A stretch of 64,000 nucleotides of DNA, from assembly GCF_014218705.1 (NCBI RefSeq), contig NZ_JABBJF010000011.1, positions 1 to 64,000 on the forward strand, read 5' to 3'. Each line of letters opens with the position of its first letter. The first letter of the stretch is position 1. Shown piece after piece: positions 39,068-46,615 of this stretch. The stretch comes from Kluyvera sichuanensis. GTDB lineage: Bacteria; Pseudomonadota; Gammaproteobacteria; Enterobacterales; Enterobacteriaceae. A program made the translations under genes and the position numbers. The notes under the pieces were generated by a model. The model made no database searches and was not told the DNA's origin. It worked only from the letters and a program-made list of their open reading frames with translations.

Positions 39068-39802
39068 TTAACGCATCACGCCGATGACGCGCGGCGTCAG
39101 TGCACCGTAGTCATTAATAGTTCTGTAGGTAATCTCGCCGCTCGCCTCATCCGGAATTTTCACGCTGGTTTCGCCCAGCGGTGGCACCAGCGCGTTTTCC
39201 AGCCCACGCGTGCCCACGCTAAGTTCGGTAACCGTCAGGTAATAGGGCGAAGGGTTGATAAGCGTGAGCTTGCCGGCGTTGCGACGAAACGTCAGTTTCT
39301 GAGCAGCCTCTTCCGGCGGCATGGCAAGCTTAGCCGGGCGGTAGTAGAGCTTGATGCGGCTGATAATCGCCAGTTGCAGGGTGTTGTCGTTAAGCTTAGA
39401 TTTGTCCATCGCCGGAATGGCTTTGACGTTCATCCAGAACAGGCTTTCTCTGTCCTGTGGCAGCTGGTTATTGGAGGCGTCGAGAATACGTAAGGTGTTC
39501 TCTTTTTTTCCCTGCATCGCAAACAGCGGCGGCGTCACCACAAAGCGTCCGTCTTTCGTTCCCGCAGCGTTTTCCACCCATGACTGGATCAGGTAGGTGC
39601 CGTTTTCATCGGTGTTGGTGACCGCCAGCGGAACCTGCTTTTGCCCTGCCGGGTAAATCACGCGGGTCGCCCCCAACGCCACGCCCGCTTCCGCGCGCGA
39701 AACCAGCCCGGTTGCCACCATCAGCAGCCCGAACACCATCATCAACGTTCTTTTCATGTTTACCCTTGTTGTACTTACCGTCATATCCTGCGTTCGGTTC
39801 AT
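39068..39802 (-). CDS. fimC: FimC periplasmic chaperone
   Basis: 244-residue PapD-like chaperone with a Sec signal ending SRAEA, mature GVALGATRVIYPAGQKQVPL. The conserved Arg (GATRVIYP) and Lys (LQLAIISRIKLYYRP) that anchor subunit C-termini are present, along with the G1 strand around LQLAIISR. ATG 39802 overlaps the fimI stop by one base, supporting coupling; ATG 39784 or 39757 would also leave a signal peptide. Confidence 0.93.
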   Translation of the reverse strand: MNRTQDMTVSTTRVNMKRTLMMVFGLLMVATGLVSRAEAGVALGATRVIYPAGQKQVPLAVTNTDENGTYLIQSWVENAAGTKDGRFVVTPPLFAMQGKKENTLRILDASNNQLPQDRESLFWMNVKAIPAMDKSKLNDNTLQLAIISRIKLYYRPAKLAMPPEEAAQKLTFRRNAGKLTLINPSPYYLTVTELSVGTRGLENALVPPLGETSVKIPDEASGEITYRTINDYGALTPRVIGVMR

Positions 39803-40350
39803 TACTGGTAGGTCAATGCAAACCAGGCCTGCGCATTGGCCGTACCGCCGACGACCTGCCGAGCGGTCGATCGGTACTTCGCCACAAAGTGCAACGTGGT
39901 CGGCCCGTCGTGGAGCCGCACCCAGCGCACGGGATCGTCGTTCAGCGCAATTCGCCCGCCCTGGTCATCAAACAGCGCGATACCAATACCGGTAGCAATC
40001 CCCGCGCCTTCGCCCACCGAGAGCACGTTCGGGTCTTTGCCATCAGCCACGCCCTGAAATGACACGCCGACGTGTTGACTGACCTCGGTGCTGCAATCTT
40101 CAAGATGGATATCAAAAGCAATCGGGTTGGACTCTTCGCCTACCGCATGAAAACGATGGCTGCTGACCTGGCCCATTTTTACCGTCATCAGGCGATCCCC
40201 CGCCGCGACGCTACAGGCTTCAGCGACGACGACGCCCTGAAAGCGCATATTTCCGCCGGGGACCGTCACGTTCCAGTGATTTCCAGCCAGCGCCACGGCT
40301 GGCGACATGGCAACCAGCAGGCCCCATTTCATCCATTGCATCGTTATCAT
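39802..40350 (-). CDS. fimI: FimI pilin-like protein
   Basis: 182-residue pilin homologue (E. coli 179), implicated in rod termination/anchoring. Signal peptide ends VALA; mature [20 protein letters not shown] with Cys in AEACSVAAG and HLEDCSTEV, final [11 protein letters not shown] 40350 was chosen (AAGGA six bases upstream); ATG 40341 is a possible alternative start. Between fimA and fimC. Confidence 0.92.
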   Translation of the reverse strand: MITMQWMKWGLLVAMSPAVALAGNHWNVTVPGGNMRFQGVVVAEACSVAAGDRLMTVKMGQVSSHRFHAVGEESNPIAFDIHLEDCSTEVSQHVGVSFQGVADGKDPNVLSVGEGAGIATGIGIALFDDQGGRIALNDDPVRWVRLHDGPTTLHFVAKYRSTARQVVGGTANAQAWFALTYQ

Positions 40351-40411
40351 CTCCGTTCCTTCACGGATAACTGGGCCCCCCTGGCCCCGAACGTCGTCCC
40401 TGCCGAATGGG

Positions 40412-40963
40412 TTACTCGTACTGCACTTTGAAGGTGGCGTCAGCGTTCGCCGCACCCGCGGTTGCCGCACCGGTGGCGTAGTAACGCGCCTGGAACGGAA
40501 TCACGTTGGTACCATCGTTCAGCGTGGTCGCGCTGCTGAAGGTGGCGCCGTCTAATGCCAGCGGTTTGCCTTTGTTGTCGAGGATCTGAATACCGACGTT
40601 AGACGCGCCGCCGGAAGCTGAACCTTGCAGCGCCAGAACGGTGGTATTGGTGGTATCAATCGCCGTGCCGGAGAAGGCCACTGACGCTTTGGTAGAGACG
40701 GTGGTATCGCAGTCGTTCAACTGAATGTTAAAGCCCACTGCGGAGCTGGTGCTGCCCGCCGTCGCCAGTTTTGCGGAACGAACCTGGCCCATCTGCACGG
40801 TCTGGTCGATAGAACCGGCATCAACGGCGCAGGCAGCGTTAACGACTTCACCTTTAAAATGAACGGTACCGCCATTTACGGTCGTGGTATCCGCCGCTAA
40901 TGCAGCGGTTGAAGCCATAGACAGCGCAGAGATAATAACCAGCGCGACTTTATTAATTTCCAT
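40412..40963 (-). CDS. fimA: FimA major type 1 fimbrial subunit
   Basis: 183-residue major pilin. Signal peptide [20 protein letters not shown], cleavage near ALAAD; mature [20 protein letters not shown] is almost the E. coli FimA sequence, with the disulfide Cys partner in QLNDCDTTV and the C-terminal [14 protein letters not shown] ribosome-binding site eight bases upstream. First gene of the fimAICDFGH operon; 62 bp separate it from fimI. No invertible fimS element was recognised in the 157 bp upstream. Confidence 0.96.
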   Translation of the reverse strand: MEINKVALVIISALSMASTAALAADTTTVNGGTVHFKGEVVNAACAVDAGSIDQTVQMGQVRSAKLATAGSTSSAVGFNIQLNDCDTTVSTKASVAFSGTAIDTTNTTVLALQGSASGGASNVGIQILDNKGKPLALDGATFSSATTLNDGTNVIPFQARYYATGAATAGAANADATFKVQYE

Positions 40964-41090
40964 AAAACCTACTCCTTATTAATAGAGAATCTTATTCTCA
41001 TTTTGTTAAAAACAGCGATAAGAGGTGATAGCGGAAGCATCACCAGACACGTTTTTTATTACTTAAGTGAAATTTCCCTGCTCATGGCAA

Positions 41091-41123
41091 TAGTGCCATT
41101 GCTGACCACCAGCAATGGCACTA
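41091..41123 (-). terminator. Hairpin between the LuxR-type regulator and fimA
   Basis: Perfect 14-bp stem TAGTGCCATTGCTG / CAGCAATGGCACTA with a 5-nt loop, including the stop codon of the regulator gene. No T-run follows on the minus strand, so it may attenuate rather than block read-through into fimA. Confidence 0.55.
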
Positions 41124-41687
41124 CCACCGTCGATTGAGCTTAGAAATATCGAGATAAAAAGAGAGCGCCGCAGCATTATTTCCGCGCAGGCCAAACATCC
41201 TTTTAGTTTTCTGCCTCACATAATAAATATGTTTCTCACTGAACCCTGCTAGCTTATTTATTTGGGATACTGAATATCCTTCGCATAGATAGCGAAAAAC
41301 AGTCAGCTCTTTCTCAGAGAAATCTCTCCGATCGTAAATAGATTTACCCGCCTTATACAGGCATGAGTAAAGATCGGAAAAGCCTATTTTTTCAGAGACT
41401 AGCCAAGGAAAAGGCCCCTGAAAATCGCCCCCGGAAGACGCTTCCATCTTGTATAGCAGTACAATTCGACAACGAGAAGTCGGTGAAGCCAATAAACTAA
41501 GTATCCGATGTCGCTCTACAACATCAGAAATATAAACAACGAAGATATCTCGAACCGATGTGCTTAAGTAGCACTTCGACCTCAATTGCCGAGAGTGGAT
41601 CGTTGAAACGTTGCCATCCTGGATAACATCATCATCCTGTAATGCCAAAAGAAAAAAACTGTTATCCGAGATAATACATTGCCTCAT
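41121..41687 (-). CDS. LuxR-type helix-turn-helix regulator upstream of fim
   Basis: 188-residue regulator. The C-terminal 60 residues form a LuxR-type DNA-binding domain (FSEKELTVFRYLCEGYSVSQ, INKLAGFSEKHIYYVRQKTK, RMFGLRGNNAA). The N-terminal part is not a recognisable receiver and lacks a clear phosphoacceptor. Same strand as fimA, 157 bp upstream, so it probably controls the fimbrial operon, replacing the fimB/fimE recombinases that sit there in E. coli. The start ATG 41687 has GGGG six bases upstream. Its DNA is more AT-rich than the fim genes, suggesting separate acquisition. Confidence 0.75.
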   Translation of the reverse strand: MRQCIISDNSFFLLALQDDDVIQDGNVSTIHSRQLRSKCYLSTSVRDIFVVYISDVVERHRILSLLASPTSRCRIVLLYKMEASSGGDFQGPFPWLVSEKIGFSDLYSCLYKAGKSIYDRRDFSEKELTVFRYLCEGYSVSQINKLAGFSEKHIYYVRQKTKRMFGLRGNNAAALSFYLDISKLNRRW

Positions 41688-42270
41688 ATATTACCCCAAC
41701 GTCCTGGTCTGAGTTTTTATCTAATATCCGTAGTTCCTGATTCTATAAATCTGTTTGCTAAATTTCGGTTTAATTATATACACAGTGAATATATATCGTC
41801 AAAAACGATCAATTAATTATTATTGATAGATATAATCAATTGATTAAAGGAATATAGATCGTCTTAATCGATCAATTATTTAATAAAAACAAGTAGATCA
41901 ATGAAATAGATAATCGTGTTTTAGGATTTTTCCATTAATAAGATTTTGCTCGTACTGATACGTCCGCGACTCAATTTGTAATTTTATGTAAAGAGCGTGT
42001 TCAGATTCATAATTTAACTTATTTTTCACATTCAAATAAATTGATCTAAATCAATTAACGACAAATAAACAAAAATACAATTATTGATTCACAGCAATTT
42101 AAACCGCTCAATTTAATCCATTTTGGGGAGTCATTACGGTAATAAAACGCCCCAATGAGAGTATAGGCGCTGCTTTTCGACAGGGAGGAATGGAAGACGG
42201 TGGGAATGAACAACGACCTCAGGCGCAGCATCTCATAGGAGGCGCTGCGCCATGGCATAGATTCAACATG
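41688..42270. other. AT-rich control region upstream of the fim regulator
   Basis: 583 bp, strongly AT-rich, no gene supported. Contains a cluster of ATCAAT/ATTGAT half-sites (41808-41902), a perfect 14-bp palindrome TAATCAATTGATTA at 41833-41846, a perfect FNR-type box at 42041-42054 and a TTGGGG/CCCCAA inverted pair at 42123-42156. Confidence 0.55.
42041..42054 (+). promoter_or_regulatory. FNR-type box
   Basis: TTGATCTAAATCAA is a perfect match to TTGAT-N4-ATCAA, with symmetry extending two more bases on each side. It lies 354 bp upstream of the LuxR-type regulator start and beyond the 3' end of the kinase gene. Confidence 0.5.
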
Positions 42271-42900
42271 CTATTTCAGGCTTTCAACAATGGAATCCGC
42301 GAGTGTTTCCGGGCAGGCAAACCCTGACTCCACGCGATGCGTCAGCAGTTTAGATCCGTACTGGCGGGTAATCTGCGGCAGGCAGGCATCGTGAAACGCT
42401 TTAAGATCGGCAAAATAGTCCAGCGTATATTCGCTCTCCCCCGCCCGGCCACGCGCCATGCAGGCGTTAAAGCACGACTCCACGTCCCGGTCGACGTAAA
42501 CCACCAGGTCAATCTGCGGGTAGCACTTCAGGTAATGCTTTATTTGATAGAAATAGGACATATAGCGGGCCGATGGCTGTTCGGTCATCAGGAAGTTAAC
42601 GTGGCAGAACACGATATCGCTAAACAGCGAACGCTCAATTACGTAATTGCCGTCTGGAATATCCTGTAAAAGCGCCTGTCGGCTGCGGGTAATATAAAGC
42701 TGGAAAGCCACCCTCGCATCCGCATCGCGGGGGTTTTCGACGAAGACCTGCAGCAGCTCGAGAAACACAGGGTCTTCATCCACCGGCTCTCGAATGACTT
42801 TCCAGCTGACGCCCGTTTTCTCGGATAGCGCCTGAGCCAGGGGGTCAAGCAGCGTGGTTTTTCCTGCGGCAATATTGGCCTCAATAGCGACAATCTTCAT
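42271..42900 (-). CDS. Deoxynucleoside kinase
   Basis: 209-residue kinase of the dNK/dGK/dCK family, which phosphorylates deoxynucleosides for salvage. P-loop EANIAAGKTTLLDPL at the N-terminus, EPVDEDP and the catalytic/substrate ERS motif (VIERSLFSDIVF), then VVYVDRDVESCF and RGRAGE resembling the LID Arg-rich element. E. coli K-12 has no such enzyme apart from thymidine kinase, so this is an accessory gene. Specificity (dA, dG, dC or T) cannot be decided. Stand-alone; minus strand. Confidence 0.85.
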   Translation of the reverse strand: MKIVAIEANIAAGKTTLLDPLAQALSEKTGVSWKVIREPVDEDPVFLELLQVFVENPRDADARVAFQLYITRSRQALLQDIPDGNYVIERSLFSDIVFCHVNFLMTEQPSARYMSYFYQIKHYLKCYPQIDLVVYVDRDVESCFNACMARGRAGESEYTLDYFADLKAFHDACLPQITRQYGSKLLTHRVESGFACPETLADSIVESLK

Positions 42901-43148
42901 GTCAGCACCCTAATGATTTAACGAATTGATGCAGCGTCAGCATGACGCTCCGTGTGACTTGCGGGGCAGTCTGGTCCTTCGCAGTATAGATATTCCTGAT
43001 ATTCGGCAACGTGGAGTAAAGGCTGTTCGCGGCAGCACTCCTGCTCGCCGTAATCGACTCGCGTCGACGCGTTTGTGAAGAATGTCAGCATGGCGTTTTA
43101 CACTATCGGGAGGGCTTCCCCATCAACGCTGATGGGGAAGCGGCAGGG

Positions 43149-43490
43149 TTAGGATTTTTTCGCGCTGTAGACTTCGTCACCGGAGAATTCAGGTTCGGCC
43201 CAGAAGTTGATGTTGAACTGCGCATCGTCGGTCATCTCGATACGGTGCCAGTACTGTGGCGGGCTGGTCGCGAAGCTACCGGCATTAATCACCACTTTAA
43301 CCTCCGGCTCGGTGGCCTCGCCATTGGCGAAACCGTAGTAGGTCACCGTCCCTTCCATCACGCAGAGCTGACCAAAAATACCGGCGGCGGTGTTGTGGTG
43401 GCTGAGCAGCGCAGCAGGCACGTTGTCTTTCGTAAAGAATGGGGTGGAACGTTTGATGGTCCAGTTTTTTGGAATTCTGAGATGGCTCAT
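43149..43490 (-). CDS. YeaR-like DUF1971 cupin protein
   Basis: 113-residue small cupin of the YeaR/TehB-N family (DUF1971): RIPKNWTIKRSTPFFTKDNV at the start, LCVMEGTVTYYGFANGE, AGSFATSPPQYWHRIEMTDD with the conserved His, and INFWAEPEF. E. coli yeaR is induced by nitrate and nitric oxide through NarL and NsrR. GGAGG ribosome-binding site. An NsrR-like operator lies just upstream of the gene, supporting a nitrosative stress role. Single gene. Confidence 0.85.
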   Translation of the reverse strand: MSHLRIPKNWTIKRSTPFFTKDNVPAALLSHHNTAAGIFGQLCVMEGTVTYYGFANGEATEPEVKVVINAGSFATSPPQYWHRIEMTDDAQFNINFWAEPEFSGDEVYSAKKS

Positions 43491-43507
43491 AATGACCTCC
43501 GCTTCAT

Positions 43508-43530
43508 AAGATGCATTTAAAATACATCTT
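43508..43530 (-). promoter_or_regulatory. NsrR-type operator
   Basis: 23-bp dyad made of AAGATGCATTT (43508-43518), a central A and AAATACATCTT (43520-43530), one mismatch from perfect symmetry. It matches the NsrR consensus (two ATGCATTT-type half-sites), 18 bp before the start of the YeaR-like gene. Confidence 0.8.
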
Positions 43531-43603
43531 TAAGATTTCACTGTAAAGGCATTATTGCGAATAAATCTCATTACCATGAAGCGATGCTATCGTTACAAAC
43601 GAC

Positions 43604-43627
43604 AAAACCAGCCTGACGGCTGGTTTT
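43604..43627. terminator. Terminator of the YdeP-like gene
   Basis: Perfect 10-bp stem AAAACCAGCC / GGCTGGTTTT with a 4-nt loop; the TTTT arm serves the minus-strand gene ending at 43648. Confidence 0.8.
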
Positions 43628-43647
43628 GAGAGGACGGTCTGCGCGAC

Positions 43648-45936
43648 CTATGCTTTGGTTATCAGTACCGGCACGCTCTTATAAGCGGGTGTCAGACTTT
43701 TCGTGTCCACCGCATCCAATGAGAGCAGCACATTCGCTTCCGGCAGATAGGCTCCAATCGAACCGCTCGCCATGCTGTAAACCACCACCGTCAGGCCGAG
43801 CATCGCGCGGCCTTCGCTCGGCTTGCCGTTATCGTCCAGCGCCTGAATATTAATCACATCGCCTTCTACCAGTCCGCGCGAATCGGCTTCTGCCTGGCTT
43901 AAGAAGGCCACGTCGCGACGCCCAGTGATCCCACGATAGCGGTCGTTCATGCCATAAATGGTGGTGTTGTACTGATCGTGGCTGCGCAATGTTGCCAGCA
44001 CCAGCGCATCGGCGGGCTGCAGCTCGCGCTCCACGGCGCGCTGGCGGCTCACCACAAAGTTAGCCTTGCCGGTGGGGGTATTCCACTCACGGCGCGAGGC
44101 TGGCGTATCCATGCGGAAACCGCCCGGCTCGGCAATGCGGGCGTTATAGTGGGCAAACGCCGGGATCACGTCGGCAATCGCGTCGCGGATCAGCGCATAG
44201 TCGCCCATCATCGCTTCCCAGTTCACCGGGGAGTTCGGCAAGGTGGCGCGCGCCATCTCCGCCACAATCGCTGGCTCTGACTTCAACCAACGCGAAGCGG
44301 GTTTCAGCGCGCCGCAGGAGGCATGCACCATCGACATTGAATCTTCCACGGTTACCGACTGAATCCCGCTAGCCTGCATATCGCGCTCGGTTCGACCCAG
44401 CGCTGGCAGCAGGTAGTTGTGTTTCGCCATCAGCAGATGCGAACGATTTAACTTTGTCGCCACGTGCACCTGTAGATCGAGCTTTTTCATCGCCTCAAAG
44501 GTGCGCTGCGGCTGCGGCATCGCCACTGCCAGGTTACCGCCCATGCAGATAAGCGCTTTGGCGTCGCCACGTTCGATGGCGCGAATGCTCTCCACGCTGG
44601 AGCGACCGTGTTTGCGAGAGACGCTGATGTTAAAGCGCCCTTCGAGCCGCAGCAGAAATTCCTCTGACGCCGCTTCATTAATTCCTACCGAGCGGTCGCC
44701 CTGCACGTTAGAGTGACCGCGCAGCGGGCAGATCCCCGCCCCTTTCTTGCCCATATTGCCCTTCAGCAACAGCAGGTTCACCAGCTGCTGCACGTTCTCC
44801 GTGCCGTTCTTATGCTGGGTGATACCCAGCCCGTAACAGATGATGGTGGCGTTCGATTTGTCGTAACGGTCGGCGAGGTCTTCCATCTGGCTGCGAGTCA
44901 GTCCGGAGTCCTGTTCCAGCTCCGCCCAGCGACAACGGTGCAGGTCGTCATACAGCTCCTGATAGCCGTGGGTATGCTCAACCAGAAACGCGCGGTCGAG
45001 GCACGGTTCCTGGCCAAGCAAAATACGGGCTTCATCCATCTCGATCAGCGCTTTCATGATCCCTTTGAGCAGCGAGGCATCGCCGCCCATTTTCACCTGG
45101 TAGTATTCGTTGCTGAGAGTGGTGGCGTGGCCTTTGAGCATATCCGTTGGGCTTTGTGGGAAGCTAAAGCGTTCAAGCCCCCTTTCCGCCAGCGGGTTGA
45201 TAGAGATGATGCGAGCGCCACGCTGCGCCACTTCACGCAGCGTGGTGAGCATACGTGGATGGTTGGTACCAGGGTTGTGGCCGATGCAAATAACCAGGTC
45301 ACAGTGTTCAAAATCGTCGAGTTCGACGGTGCCTTTCCCCAGGCCAATAGAGGGCGTCAGGCCCGCACTGGTCGGCCCGTGGCACATGTTGGAACAATCC
45401 GGGAAGTTGCTGCTGCCGTATTCGCGGGCAAACAGCTGGTAGAGGAACGCCGCTTCGTTGGAGGTACGCCCGGAGGTATAAAACTCTACCTGTTCCGGGG
45501 AGGCCAGGCCGCGCAGCTGCTCACCGATTTCCGCGAAAGCTGTCTGCCACTCCACCGCCTGCCAGGTGTCAGTTGCGGCGTCATACTTCATTGGGTGAGT
45601 CAGGCGGCCAATGTTTTCCAGCGCATAGTCACTGTAATGCCACAGTTCAGCTACCGTATGCTGGCGGAAAAATTCCGGGGAAGCTTTCTTGCTGGTCGTT
45701 TCCCAGGAAACGGCCTTCACGCCGTTTTCGCAAAGCTCCATCGGTGAACGGTGGCCAGGGTCAGGCCAGGCGCAACCGGGGCAATCAAAACCTTTGACCT
45801 GGTTCATGCGGAACATCGCGATGATATCGCGCGCGACGGCCTTTTGTGAAAACACCGAGGCAGTCACCGCTTTAACCGCACCCCATCCACCCGCTGGCCC
45901 TTGATAGCCGCTTACACCTGGAACGACATTGCTCAT
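43648..45936 (-). CDS. YdeP-like (FdhF family) molybdopterin oxidoreductase
   Basis: 762-residue protein of the molybdopterin-guanine-dinucleotide oxidoreductase family, closest to E. coli YdeP (759 residues), which is linked to acid resistance. Starts MSNVVPGVSGYQGPAGGWGA, has CPGCAWPDPGHRSPMELCEN, YTSGRTSNEAAFLYQLFARE, and the C-terminal MGD-binding domain with RSHDQYNTTIYGMNDRYRG. No Fe-S ferredoxin partner or transporter is adjacent; substrate unknown. No export (twin-arginine) signal seen, so cytoplasmic. Whether it is the ydeP orthologue or a paralogue cannot be told. Confidence 0.88.
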   Translation of the reverse strand: MSNVVPGVSGYQGPAGGWGAVKAVTASVFSQKAVARDIIAMFRMNQVKGFDCPGCAWPDPGHRSPMELCENGVKAVSWETTSKKASPEFFRQHTVAELWHYSDYALENIGRLTHPMKYDAATDTWQAVEWQTAFAEIGEQLRGLASPEQVEFYTSGRTSNEAAFLYQLFAREYGSSNFPDCSNMCHGPTSAGLTPSIGLGKGTVELDDFEHCDLVICIGHNPGTNHPRMLTTLREVAQRGARIISINPLAERGLERFSFPQSPTDMLKGHATTLSNEYYQVKMGGDASLLKGIMKALIEMDEARILLGQEPCLDRAFLVEHTHGYQELYDDLHRCRWAELEQDSGLTRSQMEDLADRYDKSNATIICYGLGITQHKNGTENVQQLVNLLLLKGNMGKKGAGICPLRGHSNVQGDRSVGINEAASEEFLLRLEGRFNISVSRKHGRSSVESIRAIERGDAKALICMGGNLAVAMPQPQRTFEAMKKLDLQVHVATKLNRSHLLMAKHNYLLPALGRTERDMQASGIQSVTVEDSMSMVHASCGALKPASRWLKSEPAIVAEMARATLPNSPVNWEAMMGDYALIRDAIADVIPAFAHYNARIAEPGGFRMDTPASRREWNTPTGKANFVVSRQRAVERELQPADALVLATLRSHDQYNTTIYGMNDRYRGITGRRDVAFLSQAEADSRGLVEGDVINIQALDDNGKPSEGRAMLGLTVVVYSMASGSIGAYLPEANVLLSLDAVDTKSLTPAYKSVPVLITKA

Positions 45937-46269
45937 TTTTACCGCTTATTTTGTACCCAATTTCAATGGGGAATACGGTAGCAAGTTCACTGGCGTAAAG
46001 ATTTCCTCTTCACGAGGTACGCCCGCCCTACAATGAACGGGTTAGATGGTGGTTCCCTTCTGGTAGCAGATAGCGCTCTTATCCGGGTGGATTGCAGCGG
46101 AGAAATGCGCCACGTTAAAACGAAAATCTGTAGCTTAAGTTAAATCAGACATTATCTTTTGCCCGTTAACATCATCAGGATTTCATCTGATAAAGACCCC
46201 AGGAAAAAGTAGTTGATCTGATAAGCGCTTGCTCTTATTTTCTTCTGAGTTTTCTAATAGGGTCCTACG
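45937..46269. other. Gap between the YdeP-like gene and small ORFs
   Basis: 333 bp divergent control region. AT-rich right part with TTGATC (46213-46218) and TATTTT 17 bp later as a possible promoter for the small ORFs. No further gene seen. Confidence 0.4.
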
Positions 46270-46455
46270 ATGTCTACCATTACAGCCAACAGTATTAGTG
46301 AAGCGAAAGAATTAATTACCTGTGGGAAATATAAGGAAATTATTCTTAATTTCGATATTGATGCCGACAGTTTCTTTACCCTCGCCAGCGCCCCGCATGA
46401 TATTAAAATAACTCTCACGGATAGAAATAATCACGCTGCGGAATTAGCAGAATAA
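46270..46455 (+). CDS. Small protein of unknown function (61 aa)
   Basis: 61-residue acidic protein MSTITANSISEAKELITCGK..., not recognised. It is predicted soluble, with an alternating hydrophobic segment EIILNFDIDADSFFTLA, and no signal peptide. Ribosome-binding site is weak (AGGGT). It is followed after 20 bp by a second small open frame with a membrane helix and then a hairpin, so the two look like a small operon. AT-richer than the neighbours. Could be real or a chance frame; the local layout favours real. Confidence 0.5.
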   Translation: MSTITANSISEAKELITCGKYKEIILNFDIDADSFFTLASAPHDIKITLTDRNNHAAELAE

Positions 46456-46475
46456 TAAGAAGAATAATTCGGGAT

Positions 46476-46571
46476 ATGGGTATGTTGTTATTTATGGGTA
46501 CCGCGGCGGCGGCCTTTCTGGCCTCGCTAATGCTTATCTGGGTTGATGACCGGATGGCTGACCAGGAATAA
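46476..46571 (+). CDS. Candidate small membrane protein (31 aa)
   Basis: 31-codon frame MGMLLFMGTAAAAFLASLML then IWVDDRMADQE. One hydrophobic helix of about 20 residues followed by an acidic tail, the usual layout of single-pass small membrane proteins. Possible starts at 46476 and 46482. It sits between the 61-residue ORF (20-bp gap) and a perfect 10-bp hairpin at 46580-46606. No family recognised. Confidence 0.45.
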   Translation: MGMLLFMGTAAAAFLASLMLIWVDDRMADQE

Positions 46572-46579
46572 GAGAAGTG

Positions 46580-46606
46580 ACTCCGCGCTAATGTTCAGCG
46601 CGGAGT
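46580..46606. terminator. Hairpin between the small ORFs and the aminotransferase
   Basis: Perfect 10-bp stem ACTCCGCGCT / AGCGCGGAGT with a 7-nt loop, between convergent stop codons; T-tract weak. Confidence 0.6.
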
Positions 46607-46615
46607 AAGAGCAGA

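Noticed and set aside
42121..42156. TTGGGG / CCCCAA inverted pair as a fimS-like recombination site
   Set aside because: Only 6 bp match, spaced about 22 bp apart, far shorter than the roughly 300-bp invertible segment, and the flanking bases do not match the E. coli TTGGGGCCA repeats.
33821..42900. Integrated island bounded by pheV direct repeats
   Set aside because: No second copy of the tRNA 3' end (TCCGGGCACCA type) and no integrase were found in the window, so island borders cannot be claimed.
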